Source of the DNA: Acidimicrobiia bacterium
Lineage (GTDB): Bacteria; Actinomycetota; Acidimicrobiia; Acidimicrobiales; Aldehydirespiratoraceae
Direction of reading: 5' to 3'
NCBI GenBank assembly: GCA_022828135.1
Contig: JAJEJB010000032.1
Coordinates: 62,001-126,000, forward strand
Length of the DNA stretch: 64,000 nucleotides
The position numbers and the translations under genes were made by a program. How positions within the stretch are numbered: position 1 is the first letter of the stretch; each line of letters opens with the position of its first letter. A model generated the notes under the pieces. The model saw only the letters and a program-made list of their open reading frames with translations. It was not told where the DNA came from and ran no database searches. Positions 8,908-17,728 of the stretch are shown one piece after another.

Positions 8908-9016
8908 GCGCTGGCGCAACCGGCGAGGCCGGGGGGTGGCACGGGGGCAAGGAATGGCGGCGCTCGCGCCGCCAGGCCGCGCCCGTGACAGGACCCGCCG
9001 GCCGGGGAGCCCAGCC

Positions 9017-9628
9017 ATGAGCGCCGAAGCTGTGGTTGCCGATCACGGCCACGACGAGCACGCCACCACCACCGGCCTGTCCCACACCAAGCTGGCCATG
9101 TGGGTGTTCCTGGGCTCGGAGTGCCTGCTCTTCGGCGGGCTGATCTCCACCTACCTGCTGTACAAGACCCGCGGCAACGGCCGCACGCTGCCCACCGACG
9201 TGTTCGACATCCCGTTCACGTCGGTCAGCTCGTTCGTGTTGCTTATGAGCTCGCTGACGATGGTGCTGGCCCTGTCGGCCGTGTCCCGCGGCGAGGCCGA
9301 GGCCGGCCGCACCTGGCTGCTGGCCACCGCCCTGCTCGGCGGCGTGTTCATCGGCGGGCAGGTCTACGAGTTCACCAGCTTCGTCCGGGAGGGCGTGGCC
9401 TTCACCACCAACCCGGCCAGCAGCGCCTTCTTCACCCTGACCGGCTTCCACGGCGTCCACGTGAGCCTCGGCATCGTGATGCTGATGTCGCTGTTCGTGG
9501 CCTCGCTGAAGGGCAAGCTGACACAGCGGAACGCGGAGACGGTGGAGATCGTCGGCCTCTACTGGCACTTCGTGGACATCGTGTGGATCTTCATCTTCAC
9601 CGTCATCTACCTGATCCCCGCCGACTGA
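9017..9628 (+). CDS. ctaE: Cytochrome c oxidase subunit III
   Basis: Subunit III stabilises the catalytic core. The 203-residue product has five helices and the family signatures MWVFLGSECLLFGGLISTYL, GFHGVHVSLGIVMLM and YWHFVDIVWIFIFTVIYL. A His-rich N-terminal tail (VVADHGHDEH) may be metal-binding. The ATG before SAEAVVADHG was selected because the longer in-frame leader (about 40 Arg-rich residues) resembles no oxidase subunit. That leaves a 109-base GC-rich gap after ctaD with no other gene. Confidence 0.95.
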   Translation: MSAEAVVADHGHDEHATTTGLSHTKLAMWVFLGSECLLFGGLISTYLLYKTRGNGRTLPTDVFDIPFTSVSSFVLLMSSLTMVLALSAVSRGEAEAGRTWLLATALLGGVFIGGQVYEFTSFVREGVAFTTNPASSAFFTLTGFHGVHVSLGIVMLMSLFVASLKGKLTQRNAETVEIVGLYWHFVDIVWIFIFTVIYLIPAD

Positions 9629-9632
9629 TCCC

Positions 9633-9998
9633 ATGAGCGACACCGCCACCTCCGAGCATCCTGAGCACTCCGAGCCCGGAGCCGGCGCGGCCGACGAGCA
9701 TCACGACGACGAGGGCCACGCCCACCCCTCGGACTGGGCCTACGTCAAGATCGCCGTCGTGCTGGCCCTAATCACCGCGCTCGAGGTGTTCACCTACTTC
9801 GAGACGGTGCTCGACTGGGGCGTGGCGCTGGTGCCGTCGCTCATCTTCATGATGATCGTCAAGTTCTATTTGGTGGCCACCTGGTTCATGCATCTGCGCT
9901 TCGACAGCAAGCTGTTCGGCCGGATGTTCACGGCCGGATTGGTCCTTGCCGTCGGCGTCTACCTGGTGACGCTCACCGTCTTCGAGTTCTGGGTGTAG
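9633..9998 (+). CDS. Prokaryotic cytochrome c oxidase subunit IV
   Basis: This small subunit of heme-copper oxidases (121 residues) follows ctaE by four bases. A His/Glu-rich soluble tail of about 35 residues (EHHDDEGHAHPSDW) precedes three membrane helices, with the family's FYLVATWFMHLRFDSKLF block between helices 2 and 3. It is thought to aid assembly or stability of the oxidase and has no redox centre. Confidence 0.9.
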   Translation: MSDTATSEHPEHSEPGAGAADEHHDDEGHAHPSDWAYVKIAVVLALITALEVFTYFETVLDWGVALVPSLIFMMIVKFYLVATWFMHLRFDSKLFGRMFTAGLVLAVGVYLVTLTVFEFWV

Positions 9999-10004
9999 CC
10001 GGCC

Positions 10005-10913
10005 ATGGGCGCGCTGGCCGCGACCGACGCCTGGCGTTTCCAGTTCCATCCTGAGGTGTGGCTGCTGGTCGCCGCGGTGATCGGCCTCGGCTTCTACGTC
10101 GTGCGGGTGGTTGCCCCCGTCGCCGGTCCAGGAGGAGCCACTGCCGCCGTGACGGGGCGTCAGCGGCTGTGCTTCTTCGCCGGCGCCGCTCTGCTGTGGA
10201 TCTCGGCGGACTGGCCCATGCACGACATCGCCGAGGAGTACCTCTACTCGGTGCACATGGTGCAGCACCTGCTCATCAGCTTCGTGGTGCCGCCCTTGCT
10301 GCTGATGGCCGTGCCGGAGTGGTTGGCCCGGCTGATCTTGGTCGACGGATCGCGCTCGGCCAGGGTGATCCGCCGCCTGGTGCACCCGCTGGTGGCCGGG
10401 GTGGCCTTCAACGCCCTTCAGGCGCTGATGCACTGGAACACCGTGGTGGAGTTGTCGGTGCGCAGCGGCCCGTTCCACTACGCCATGCACTTGCTGATGT
10501 TCGCCAGCGCGCTGGCCATGTGGATGCCGGTGGTCGGCCCGCTGAAGGAGTTGCAGCTGTCGGAGCCGATGAAGATGGTCTACCTGTTCACCATGTCGAT
10601 CATTCCCACCGTGCCGGCCGCTTGGCTGACCTTCGCCGAGGGCTCGGTGTACCCGGTCTACGACCACGCCCAGCGCCTGTGGGGCATCTCGGTGGCCGCC
10701 GACCAGCAGGCCGCCGGCGCGGTGATGAAGGTGCTGGGCGGCCTCTATCTGTGGACCCTGATCGCCATCCGGTTCTTCCGCTTCTCGGCCGCCCAGCGCC
10801 ACGCCGACGCCACCGAGCGCCGCCGGCGCTTGGCGGCCGACACCCTCACCACCGCCGACGTCGAGGCCGAGTTCGAACGCCTCGGTCCCCCGCCCTCGGA
10901 GCCCCGCATCTAG
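10005..10913 (+). CDS. ctaG: Cytochrome c oxidase assembly protein, caa3 CtaG family
   Basis: CtaG of the caa3 type is a polytopic membrane protein needed for active oxidase, probably in CuB insertion. The 302-residue product has seven helices with conserved His/Met-bearing segments: WPMHDIAEEYLYSVHMVQHL near residue 67, ALMHWNTVVE, FHYAMHLLMF and YDHAQRLWGISVAADQQAAG. It starts six bases after the subunit IV gene and closes the respiratory operon. The C-terminal soluble tail is Arg-rich. Confidence 0.93.
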   Translation: MGALAATDAWRFQFHPEVWLLVAAVIGLGFYVVRVVAPVAGPGGATAAVTGRQRLCFFAGAALLWISADWPMHDIAEEYLYSVHMVQHLLISFVVPPLLLMAVPEWLARLILVDGSRSARVIRRLVHPLVAGVAFNALQALMHWNTVVELSVRSGPFHYAMHLLMFASALAMWMPVVGPLKELQLSEPMKMVYLFTMSIIPTVPAAWLTFAEGSVYPVYDHAQRLWGISVAADQQAAGAVMKVLGGLYLWTLIAIRFFRFSAAQRHADATERRRRLAADTLTTADVEAEFERLGPPPSEPRI

Positions 10914-10923
10914 GCTTGAGCGG

Positions 10924-11967
10924 ATGTCCAAGCTGTTACGAGTACTCACCGGACTGCGGGCGGCAGACCGGGTCGGAGGGGGAGTAGCCCGCCGGATACG
11001 GCGCTTCGATGGATGGCTCGACCGAGCGTCGGGGCCGGATGCCGACGTGGCCGACTACGACCACACCGAGACCGTCAAGGAGTACTACGACATCAGCAAC
11101 GCGCTGATGGTGTGGGGTTGGGGTGAGTCCCTTCACTTCGCGCCGCTGTCGCCCGGCGAGAGCGTGAAGGACTCCAAGGTCCGGCACCAGCGGCTGATGA
11201 TCGACAAGCTGGAGCTGAGCGAGGGCATGACGGTGGTCGATATCGGCTGCGGTATCGGCGGCCCGATGCGCCGGGTTGTCTCGGAGGCCGGCGTCAAGGT
11301 CGTCGGGGTAAACATCAATGAGATCCAGATGGACAGGGCGAAGTCGTTGATCGCCGAAGCCGGGCTCGACCACATGGTCGACTACCTGGTGTGCAGCTTC
11401 ATGGACATGCCGGCCGTGGCGGACGGCACGTTCGACCGCGGCTACGCCATCGAGTCGACGTGCCATGCGCCGGACAAGGAGGGCGCGTTCGCCGAGATCT
11501 ACCGCGTGCTGAAGCCCGGAGCCCTCTTCTGGGGTCAGGAGATGTGCATGACGGACAGGTTCGATCCCGGCGACGAACGGCATCTGGCCATGAAGCAGGA
11601 CTTGATGCACGGGATCGCACTCAAAGACATCGCGACATTCGGCGAGGTGGACCGGATGCTCGAATCGGTGGGGTTCGAGCTCATCGAGGGGATGGATCGG
11701 GGCGCCGAGGAGCACGGCTCGACCACGCCGTGGTATCAACCCCTGGAGACTTGGAGCAGGACCTTGGGCAATTCCTTGATCGGGGTTCCGCTGGGCCGCA
11801 AGACGGCCGGCGGGGGATCCAGGCTGGCCGAGGCGCTGAGGATCTTGCCGAAGGGCTCCGCGGACGTCGTCAAGATGCTGGATCAGACCGCCAGCGCCTA
11901 CGCCGCCGGCGGCCGATCAGGGATCTTCACGCCCCTGTACTGCTTCCTGGCTCGCAAGCCTCTCTAG
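10924..11967 (+). CDS. Sterol C-24 methyltransferase-like SAM-dependent methyltransferase
   Basis: The 347-residue protein carries the block order of ERG6/SMT enzymes. Region I is YYDISNALMVWGWGESLHFA (about residues 57-76). Region II, the SAM loop, is VVDIGCGIGGPMRRV. Region III is YAIESTCHAPDKEGAF, followed by EIYRVLKPGALFWGQE. The C-terminal sterol-methyltransferase domain ends GGRSGIFTPLYCFLARKP. In eukaryotes these enzymes methylate the sterol side chain at C-24, and bacterial homologues may act on sterols or other polyprenyl products. It starts 11 bases after ctaG, so it may be co-transcribed. The substrate is not determinable here, and no cyclase or sterol gene is in the window. Confidence 0.85.
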   Translation: MSKLLRVLTGLRAADRVGGGVARRIRRFDGWLDRASGPDADVADYDHTETVKEYYDISNALMVWGWGESLHFAPLSPGESVKDSKVRHQRLMIDKLELSEGMTVVDIGCGIGGPMRRVVSEAGVKVVGVNINEIQMDRAKSLIAEAGLDHMVDYLVCSFMDMPAVADGTFDRGYAIESTCHAPDKEGAFAEIYRVLKPGALFWGQEMCMTDRFDPGDERHLAMKQDLMHGIALKDIATFGEVDRMLESVGFELIEGMDRGAEEHGSTTPWYQPLETWSRTLGNSLIGVPLGRKTAGGGSRLAEALRILPKGSADVVKMLDQTASAYAAGGRSGIFTPLYCFLARKPL

Positions 11968-12130
11968 GCCCGGCGGACCCCACCCGTCCAATTCCCGGAA
12001 ATGTTGATCGAATATGTCGGGATTTCGATGGCGGGCCTCTAGATTGCACTGTCACCGTTGCGATCGCGGTTCGTGACGCGGCCCGCAGCTCCGGTGAATC
12101 AGCGCCATCAACACAGGAGGCAGCAACCCG

Positions 12131-12685
12131 ATGACCAGCGCAAACGTCGACAACGGCGTGAACGTCGAACACCTGCTGGGTGCACGCAACGCCCTCACCG
12201 AGGCCCGCGAGGCGGCCCAGTTCACGTGGAAGGCCACCAATGAGTGGTTGAACGGCACTCACAGCCGTTCCTCGGTCGACAGCTACCACGGGCTCGGCGA
12301 GGAGCACCAGCATCGCTCGACCTTCACCTTCGAGGCCGACCACCCCCTGGTGTTCGGAGCGGAGGACAACGCGGCGACGCCGGTCGAGCTGGTCCTCGCC
12401 GGGCTGGCCAGCTGCCTCACCGCCGGGGTGGCCGCCGTGGCCCAGAACCGCGAGATCCAGCTGCGGTCGGTCAAGGCCACGCTGGAGGGCAGCATGGACA
12501 TCCTGGGCATCCTCGGCGGCGACCCGGACGTGCGCAACGGGTTCAACGACGTCAAGGTGTCCTATGACATCGATGCCGACGCCACCCCCGACGAGATCAG
12601 GGCGCTGGTGGCCCAGTCCCAGAAGCGGTCGGCCGTCTACGACATCATCACCAACCCGACCAACGTGCAGGTAGAGGTCAACTAG
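12131..12685 (+). CDS. OsmC family protein
   Basis: OsmC/Ohr proteins reduce organic or fatty-acid hydroperoxides with a pair of thiols, and some members have other roles. The 184-residue product has the family fold markers: HRSTFTFEADHPLVFGAEDN, then TPVELVLAGLASCLTAGVAA with the peroxidatic-type Cys, and a C-terminal RSAVYDIITNPTNVQVEV strand. Only one of the two usual cysteines is obvious, so peroxidase activity is uncertain. A good ribosome-binding site (ACAGGAGG) lies 9 bases upstream. The gene is preceded by about 160 bases of intergenic DNA that probably holds its own promoter. Confidence 0.9.
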   Translation: MTSANVDNGVNVEHLLGARNALTEAREAAQFTWKATNEWLNGTHSRSSVDSYHGLGEEHQHRSTFTFEADHPLVFGAEDNAATPVELVLAGLASCLTAGVAAVAQNREIQLRSVKATLEGSMDILGILGGDPDVRNGFNDVKVSYDIDADATPDEIRALVAQSQKRSAVYDIITNPTNVQVEVN

Positions 12686-12722
12686 CCCAGACCCGGCCGC
12701 CGACCGGTTGCCCGGCGAGTTC

Positions 12723-13973
12723 ATGAAGACAACAACTGTCGTTGTGGGGGCCGGGCACTCCGGCCTGGCCGTAAGCCGCCGCCTCACCGAGCGCTCCATC
12801 GATCACGTCGTGATCGAGCGGGGCGAGGTAGCCAACTCCTGGCGGACCCAGCGCTGGGATTCCCTGCGGCTGCTGACCCCCAACTGGCAGAGCCGGCTGC
12901 CCGGATACGACTACGGGGCCCACGGCGGCCGCGACCCCGACGGCTTCATGTCGATGCCGGAGGTCGTCCGGTTCATGTCGGACTACGCGCGGCTCGTCGA
13001 CGCTCCGGTCCGGTCCGGCACGACGGTCACTTCGGTGCGGTCGGACGGTGCCGGCTACATAGTCGACACCGACCAGGGCCGCTGGGAATGCAAGACCGTG
13101 GTGCTGGCCTCAGGTGGGTTCAACGTCGCCAAGGTGCCGGAGCTGGGCGGTGCGCCGCCGGCGCCGGTGACCGCTCTGGGCGCGTTCGAGTACCGCAACC
13201 CTGCCGCGCTGGCCCCCGGCGGGGTGCTGGTGGTGGGCGCCTCGGCCACCGGCGTCCAGATCGCCGACGAGGTGCACCGCTCCGGCCGTCCCGTCACCGT
13301 GGCGGTCGGCGAGCATGTGCGCATGCCCCGCCTGTACCGGGGTCGCGACATCCTGTGGTGGATGGAGCGCTCAGGCCTGTTCGACGAGTGCTACGACGAG
13401 GTCGACGATGTCGTGCGGGTGCGCCGCACCCCGTCGCCGCAGCTGGTGGGCACCCCCGAGCGGGCCACGCTCGATCTCAATGCCCTCACCGATCAAGGCG
13501 TGAGCCTGGTGGGACGGCTGGCGGCCCTACGGGGCACCGAGGCGCTGCTGTCGGGATCGCTGACCAACAAGTGCGAGTTGGCCGATCTCAAGCTGGGCCG
13601 CCTCCTCGACACCTTCGACGAGTGGGCGGCGGAGAGCCGCGTCGATGCGGTGGGACCGCCGGAGCGGTTCGCGCCCACCCGGGTCCCGCCGTCACCGCCG
13701 TTGCGGCTGGATCTGGCACGCGGGGAGATCCGCACCATCATCTGGGCCACCGGCTTCAAGCCCCAGTACTCCTGGCTCGACGTGCCGGTGCTCGACCACA
13801 AAGGCCAGATCCGCCACGACGGCGGTGTCGTCACCGAGTCGCCCGGCCTGTACGTCATCGGGCTGAACTTCCTGCGTCGACGCAAGTCGAGCTTCATCCA
13901 CGGCGCCGGCGACGACAGCTGGGACCTCGTCTCACACCTGGCCAGCCACCTCGACTCGCTGGTGGCGGCCTGA
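12723..13973 (+). CDS. Flavin-dependent monooxygenase (FMO/Baeyer-Villiger-like NAD(P)-binding protein)
   Basis: This 416-residue two-dinucleotide-binding flavoprotein has the N-terminal FAD loop VVVGAGHSGLAVSRRL, the substrate-side RWDSLRLLTPNW block, and a second Rossmann motif LVVGASATGVQIADEV near residue 170. The IIWATGFKPQYSWLDV motif near residue 340 matches the ATG-containing signature of flavin monooxygenases and YUC-like enzymes. It probably hydroxylates or oxygenates a small molecule using NADPH, but the substrate is unknown. The ATG was chosen over an upstream TTG. It lies 37 bases after osmC. Confidence 0.9.
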   Translation: MKTTTVVVGAGHSGLAVSRRLTERSIDHVVIERGEVANSWRTQRWDSLRLLTPNWQSRLPGYDYGAHGGRDPDGFMSMPEVVRFMSDYARLVDAPVRSGTTVTSVRSDGAGYIVDTDQGRWECKTVVLASGGFNVAKVPELGGAPPAPVTALGAFEYRNPAALAPGGVLVVGASATGVQIADEVHRSGRPVTVAVGEHVRMPRLYRGRDILWWMERSGLFDECYDEVDDVVRVRRTPSPQLVGTPERATLDLNALTDQGVSLVGRLAALRGTEALLSGSLTNKCELADLKLGRLLDTFDEWAAESRVDAVGPPERFAPTRVPPSPPLRLDLARGEIRTIIWATGFKPQYSWLDVPVLDHKGQIRHDGGVVTESPGLYVIGLNFLRRRKSSFIHGAGDDSWDLVSHLASHLDSLVAA

Positions 13974-13979
13974 ACACCT

Positions 13980-15539
13980 CTAATTGGATGATGTACGGGG
14001 CTGGACCGGAGTTCGGTGCTTGTGGATCTCCTCGTCGCGATGGCGCTCGGCTGGAGTGCGGCGAGTCGGTCCCGCGGCGCTGGACCCCTCCCGGGCGACG
14101 GGTATCCGCACTCGCTGGGGCCTCTGGAAGTTGAACAGGCCGGCCTCGTCCACGATGACCCTGTCGTCGTAGTCGTCGAACCACAGAGCCTCGGGGTTGC
14201 GCCCGACGATGGCCGTCTTGCCCCGGTCGCCGGCGTCGGCCGGGCTGCGGAGCACCTTGAACACCACCACGCCGTTCTCGGCACCGGGCAGGCCCGGGAT
14301 GGGCTCGTCGGTGACCGTGGCGACTTCAGTTTTGCCCTTGAAGTGCACCAGGGTGAGCCGGGCGTGGGCCTCCACCCCCGAGAGTCCCTGCTGGGACTCG
14401 TTGAGGATGCGCCAGGCGGTCTCGACGGGCACGTTGAACGCCTTGTAGGCGACGATGTTGCGCCCGCCGAAGAAGTAGTGGTTCTCGATCCGGGCCGCCT
14501 TGAGGGTCCGCTGCAGGATCCTGAGGGCGTCGGGGTCGTCGTTGACGCCCCGGATGATCGGCGACTGGTTCTCGACGCAGATCCAGCCCCGAGAGGTGAC
14601 CGCGTCCACGGCGCGCTTGACACTGGGATGCCACTGGTACTGGCCGCTGGAGCCCTTGACGTAGTCGCCGTCGCTGGTCTTGAGCAGCAGCTCGTCGGGA
14701 TGGTTGAAGTGGACCATCAGGCGGAGTGCCACGTCCGGGTAGACCTCGTGGAACCGGTCGAGCATCGACATGAACGCGTCGTCGAACCGGTCGGGATGGA
14801 AGGCCAGTTCCTTGGTGCCGACGCGGATCACCTCCGCGCCGGCTTCGGCCAGTGCGGTGAACCAGCCGGCCAGCTTGGAGTTGGGCAGCACCATCGGATC
14901 GCCGCCTGAGAGCAGCACCTCGCGCAGCTTGGGCCGCCCGGTCTCGGGGTGTGCGCCCCCGTTGCTCTCGACCGCGGCGTTGTGGGCCCTGATGTAGTCG
15001 GTTACCTCCTTGAGCTGGGCGAGGCCCTTCTTCTTGACGGTGCCGTCGGCCCGCGCGATGTCCTTTCGGGCAATCAGTTCCTCGCGGTAGCAGAACCGGC
15101 AGTGGGCCGAGCAGGTGGAGATCACGTACAGCAGCGCCATCTCGTACTTGTGGAGCAGTCCCTCGACCGGGCTGTAGTCGAGCTGCCCGGCAGGGTCCTC
15201 ATCCCCCTCGAGATTGGCAGTCTCGTCGGCCGAGGCCTTGACCAGCGTTTGGAGGGCCGGACTGACCCTGGCCATCTCGAAGTAGTGGCGGGTGATCTTC
15301 ACCGGCATCCGGGTCTCGACGTCGCGGTCGGTGCCGCGGAGTCCTCGCAGTTCAGCCAATTCCTCCGGCGTGTAGAAGCCCTCCATGTCGGCGGGCGCGC
15401 CGTCGTCGAGGAACGGGTCCAGGCCGTTGACGATCTGCCGGTCGTAGCGCGGGTTCTCGACTTGATCGAGAACTAATCGCTCCCGATCAGTGGGCTCATA
15501 TTTTGGGCGGCGGGTCTTGGTCTGGTCTGTGCGTGTCAT
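13980..15539 (-). CDS. KamA-family radical SAM aminomutase-like protein
   Basis: The 519-residue protein belongs to the lysine 2,3-aminomutase/KamA group. The CxxxCxxC cluster CSAHCRFCYREELIARKD (near residue 143) binds the 4Fe-4S centre and SAM, EVLLSGGDPMVLPN follows, and later blocks LRLMVHFNHPDEL and NHYFFGGRNIVAYKAFNVP fit the PLP-domain region. The family moves amino groups from C2 to C3 of lysine, glutamate or related residues, and the substrate here is not predictable. It is about 100 residues longer than typical KamA at both ends. It converges with the monooxygenase gene and diverges from serS. Confidence 0.88.
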   Translation of the reverse strand: MTRTDQTKTRRPKYEPTDRERLVLDQVENPRYDRQIVNGLDPFLDDGAPADMEGFYTPEELAELRGLRGTDRDVETRMPVKITRHYFEMARVSPALQTLVKASADETANLEGDEDPAGQLDYSPVEGLLHKYEMALLYVISTCSAHCRFCYREELIARKDIARADGTVKKKGLAQLKEVTDYIRAHNAAVESNGGAHPETGRPKLREVLLSGGDPMVLPNSKLAGWFTALAEAGAEVIRVGTKELAFHPDRFDDAFMSMLDRFHEVYPDVALRLMVHFNHPDELLLKTSDGDYVKGSSGQYQWHPSVKRAVDAVTSRGWICVENQSPIIRGVNDDPDALRILQRTLKAARIENHYFFGGRNIVAYKAFNVPVETAWRILNESQQGLSGVEAHARLTLVHFKGKTEVATVTDEPIPGLPGAENGVVVFKVLRSPADAGDRGKTAIVGRNPEALWFDDYDDRVIVDEAGLFNFQRPQRVRIPVAREGSSAAGPTRRTPAERHRDEEIHKHRTPVQPRTSSN

Positions 15540-15757
15540 GTCAATTCTCAGGTCCCTGTAGCGGGCGCCCGGGGGGCCGTCCACCGTGCGAGCCGGCTCC
15601 GCAGCACGGCCGCAGGCGTCGGTGCCGTCACTGGCGCCGATTGGGGACTAGTCATAATGACATGTATTCCACAGGTGTGCAAAACCATGGTCTAAAGCGC
15701 ACGCAAACACTGGGTGAAGTCCTCGCGAAAGCTGGTTGAGACGGTACCGTCAGCGGC
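15540..15757. promoter_or_regulatory. Divergent kamA-like/serS intergenic region
   Basis: These 218 bases separate the divergent kamA-like and serS genes and must hold both promoters. The part near 15648-15710 is less GC-rich than the flanks (TCATAATGACATGTATTCC). I see no convincing T-box stem-loop or terminator. Confidence 0.4.
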
Positions 15758-17044
15758 GTGCTCGACCTACGCCTGCTGAGGACTGAGCCCGACACGGTCA
15801 AGGCCGCCGTCGCCCGGAGGGGCGAGCCCACCGCGCCCCTGGATCAGGTCGTGGTCCACGACGAACGCCGTCGGGCCGCCGTCAGCGAGGCCGATGAGCT
15901 GAGGGCGGAGGTCAAGCGGATCTCGGCGGAGGTCGGCGCTCTGTTCCGCGATGGCCGAGCCGACGAGGCTGAGGAGTTGCGGGCCCGCAGCCGGGAGCTG
16001 GGCGGCCGCATCGACGAGCTGGCCGCCGAGGCCGACCAGCTCTCGGAGTGGATCAGGCGGATCCTGCTGTTCGTCCCCAACATGCCGGCCGACGACTGTC
16101 CCGACGGCTCGGGCCCCGACGACAACGTCGTGGCACGCACCATCGGCTACGACCCCGGCTCCTACGGCGACCACCAGCGGGTTCCGCACTGGGACATCGG
16201 CACCCAGCTCGGCATCCTCGACATCGACCGGGCCGTGCGCATGTCGGGTGCGATGTTCGCCATGTACCGCGGGCTGGGGGCCCGCCTGGTGCGGGCCCTC
16301 ATCGACTACGGGCTGGATCGCAATCGCGACCTGTACGAGGAGATCCGGCCGCCCACGCTGGTGCGCACCGAGACAATGACCAGCACCGGCCACCTGCCCA
16401 AGTTCTCCGACGACGCCTACCAGCTGGAACGCGACGGGCTGTGGGCCATCCCCACCGCGGAGGTGCCGCTCACTTCGCTGCTGTCGGGTGAGATCGTCGA
16501 CGAGGCCGACCTGCCCATGAGGCTGATGGGCCACACGTCCTGCTTCCGGCGTGAGGCGGGCTCCGCCGGGCGCGACACCCGGGGGCTGCTGCGGGTGCAC
16601 GAGTTCGACAAGGTGGAGCTGTACGGGTTCTGCACGCCCGAGCAGGCCGCCGACATCCACGCCGAGATCCTTGACCGGGCCGAGCGGGCCATCGTCGACC
16701 TGGGCCTGGCCTACCGGGTGCTCGACCTGTGCGCTGCCGATCTGGGCGATGCCTCGGCTCGGACCTTCGACATCGAGGCCTACGCGCCCGGATCGGACCG
16801 CTGGCTGGAGGTGTCGAGCGTGTCGTGGTGCCGCGACTACCAGACTCGCCGGGCCGACGTCCGCTACCGCCCGGCTGCCGGTGGGCGCACCCAGATGGTG
16901 CACAGCCTCAACGGATCGGGCCTGGCCGTGCCCCGGGTATGGGCCTCGCTGGTCGAGACGTACCGCCAGCCCGACGGCTCGATAGCGGTTCCAGAGGCCC
17001 TGCATCCCTACATGGGCGGGATCACGTCTATCGGATCACGCTAG
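15758..17044 (+). CDS. serS: Seryl-tRNA synthetase
   Basis: This cytosolic class II synthetase charges tRNA-Ser (and tRNA-Sec where present). The 428-residue product has the N-terminal coiled-coil tRNA-binding arm (residues ~30-105, rich in RAEV/ELR heptads). The catalytic domain contains motif 2 TSCFRREAGSAGRDTRGLLR and motif 3 LNGSGLAVPRVWASLVETY. The start is GTG. The MTase gene begins at the base after the serS stop, so the two are probably co-transcribed. Confidence 0.97.
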   Translation: MLDLRLLRTEPDTVKAAVARRGEPTAPLDQVVVHDERRRAAVSEADELRAEVKRISAEVGALFRDGRADEAEELRARSRELGGRIDELAAEADQLSEWIRRILLFVPNMPADDCPDGSGPDDNVVARTIGYDPGSYGDHQRVPHWDIGTQLGILDIDRAVRMSGAMFAMYRGLGARLVRALIDYGLDRNRDLYEEIRPPTLVRTETMTSTGHLPKFSDDAYQLERDGLWAIPTAEVPLTSLLSGEIVDEADLPMRLMGHTSCFRREAGSAGRDTRGLLRVHEFDKVELYGFCTPEQAADIHAEILDRAERAIVDLGLAYRVLDLCAADLGDASARTFDIEAYAPGSDRWLEVSSVSWCRDYQTRRADVRYRPAAGGRTQMVHSLNGSGLAVPRVWASLVETYRQPDGSIAVPEALHPYMGGITSIGSR

Positions 17045-17680
17045 ATGGCGGGGTCGATCACCTGGCTCGAGCCGGCGCTCGCGGTGGTGCAGCCGGCGCG
17101 GTTCGGTTCCGACCACCCGATGCGGACCGTCACCGAGCAGATCGGCGCCGGTGACGGCTGGTCGCCCGAGCGGGCGTCGTTCGTGGCCGGGGTCTTCGAC
17201 GAGTTGAGCGTCGGCTGGCACGCCGATCACAGCAGCGACCTTCGACTGGCACCGCTGGAGGACGCACTCGACCGGGGCGATGTTGGACGGGGTCGGTTGG
17301 TGGAGATCGGCTGCGGGACCGGCGCGGCCACTGAGCGCATCGCCACCCGCTGCCCGGTGGCCGCCGCTCTGGACTTGTCGCCGAAGATGCTCGCCCTAGC
17401 CGATCCGGGCGTGGCGCCCTTCGTGCGAGCCGATGCTGGCTCGCTGCCGTTGGCGACCGGCTCGGTCGACGTGATGGTGCTGGTGAACATGTTCATGTTC
17501 GCGGCCGAGTACGACCGGGTGCTGGCCCCCGGCGGCCGGTTCGTGTGGATCAGCACCATGGGCGACGAGACTCCTATCTACTTCCCGCCCGACGAGGTGG
17601 TGGATCTGCTGCCCGGCAGTTGGACGGCCACCGGCAGCTACGCCGGCACCGGCTTCTGGCTGATCGTCCGTCGCTCCTAG
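17045..17680 (+). CDS. Class I SAM-dependent methyltransferase
   Basis: The 211-residue protein has a Rossmann methyltransferase core: motif I LVEIGCGTGAATERIA near residue 84, an acidic strand-2 end (AALDLSPKML), VRADAGSLPLATGSVDVMVL, and RVLAPGGRFVWIS. The substrate is unknown. The first 50 residues (MAGSITWLEPALAVVQPARF onward) resemble no known targeting or substrate domain. It is immediately adjacent to serS, with pdxH 48 bases on. Confidence 0.85.
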   Translation: MAGSITWLEPALAVVQPARFGSDHPMRTVTEQIGAGDGWSPERASFVAGVFDELSVGWHADHSSDLRLAPLEDALDRGDVGRGRLVEIGCGTGAATERIATRCPVAAALDLSPKMLALADPGVAPFVRADAGSLPLATGSVDVMVLVNMFMFAAEYDRVLAPGGRFVWISTMGDETPIYFPPDEVVDLLPGSWTATGSYAGTGFWLIVRRS

Positions 17681-17728
17681 CCGGCCTCGGCGAGGCCGGA
17701 GGACCCGGTGCCGTCCTAGAGTCGGAGC

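Noticed and set aside
15540..15757. T-box riboswitch upstream of serS
   Set aside because: No T-box consensus (AGGGTGGNACCGCG-like) or terminator/antiterminator pair could be found.
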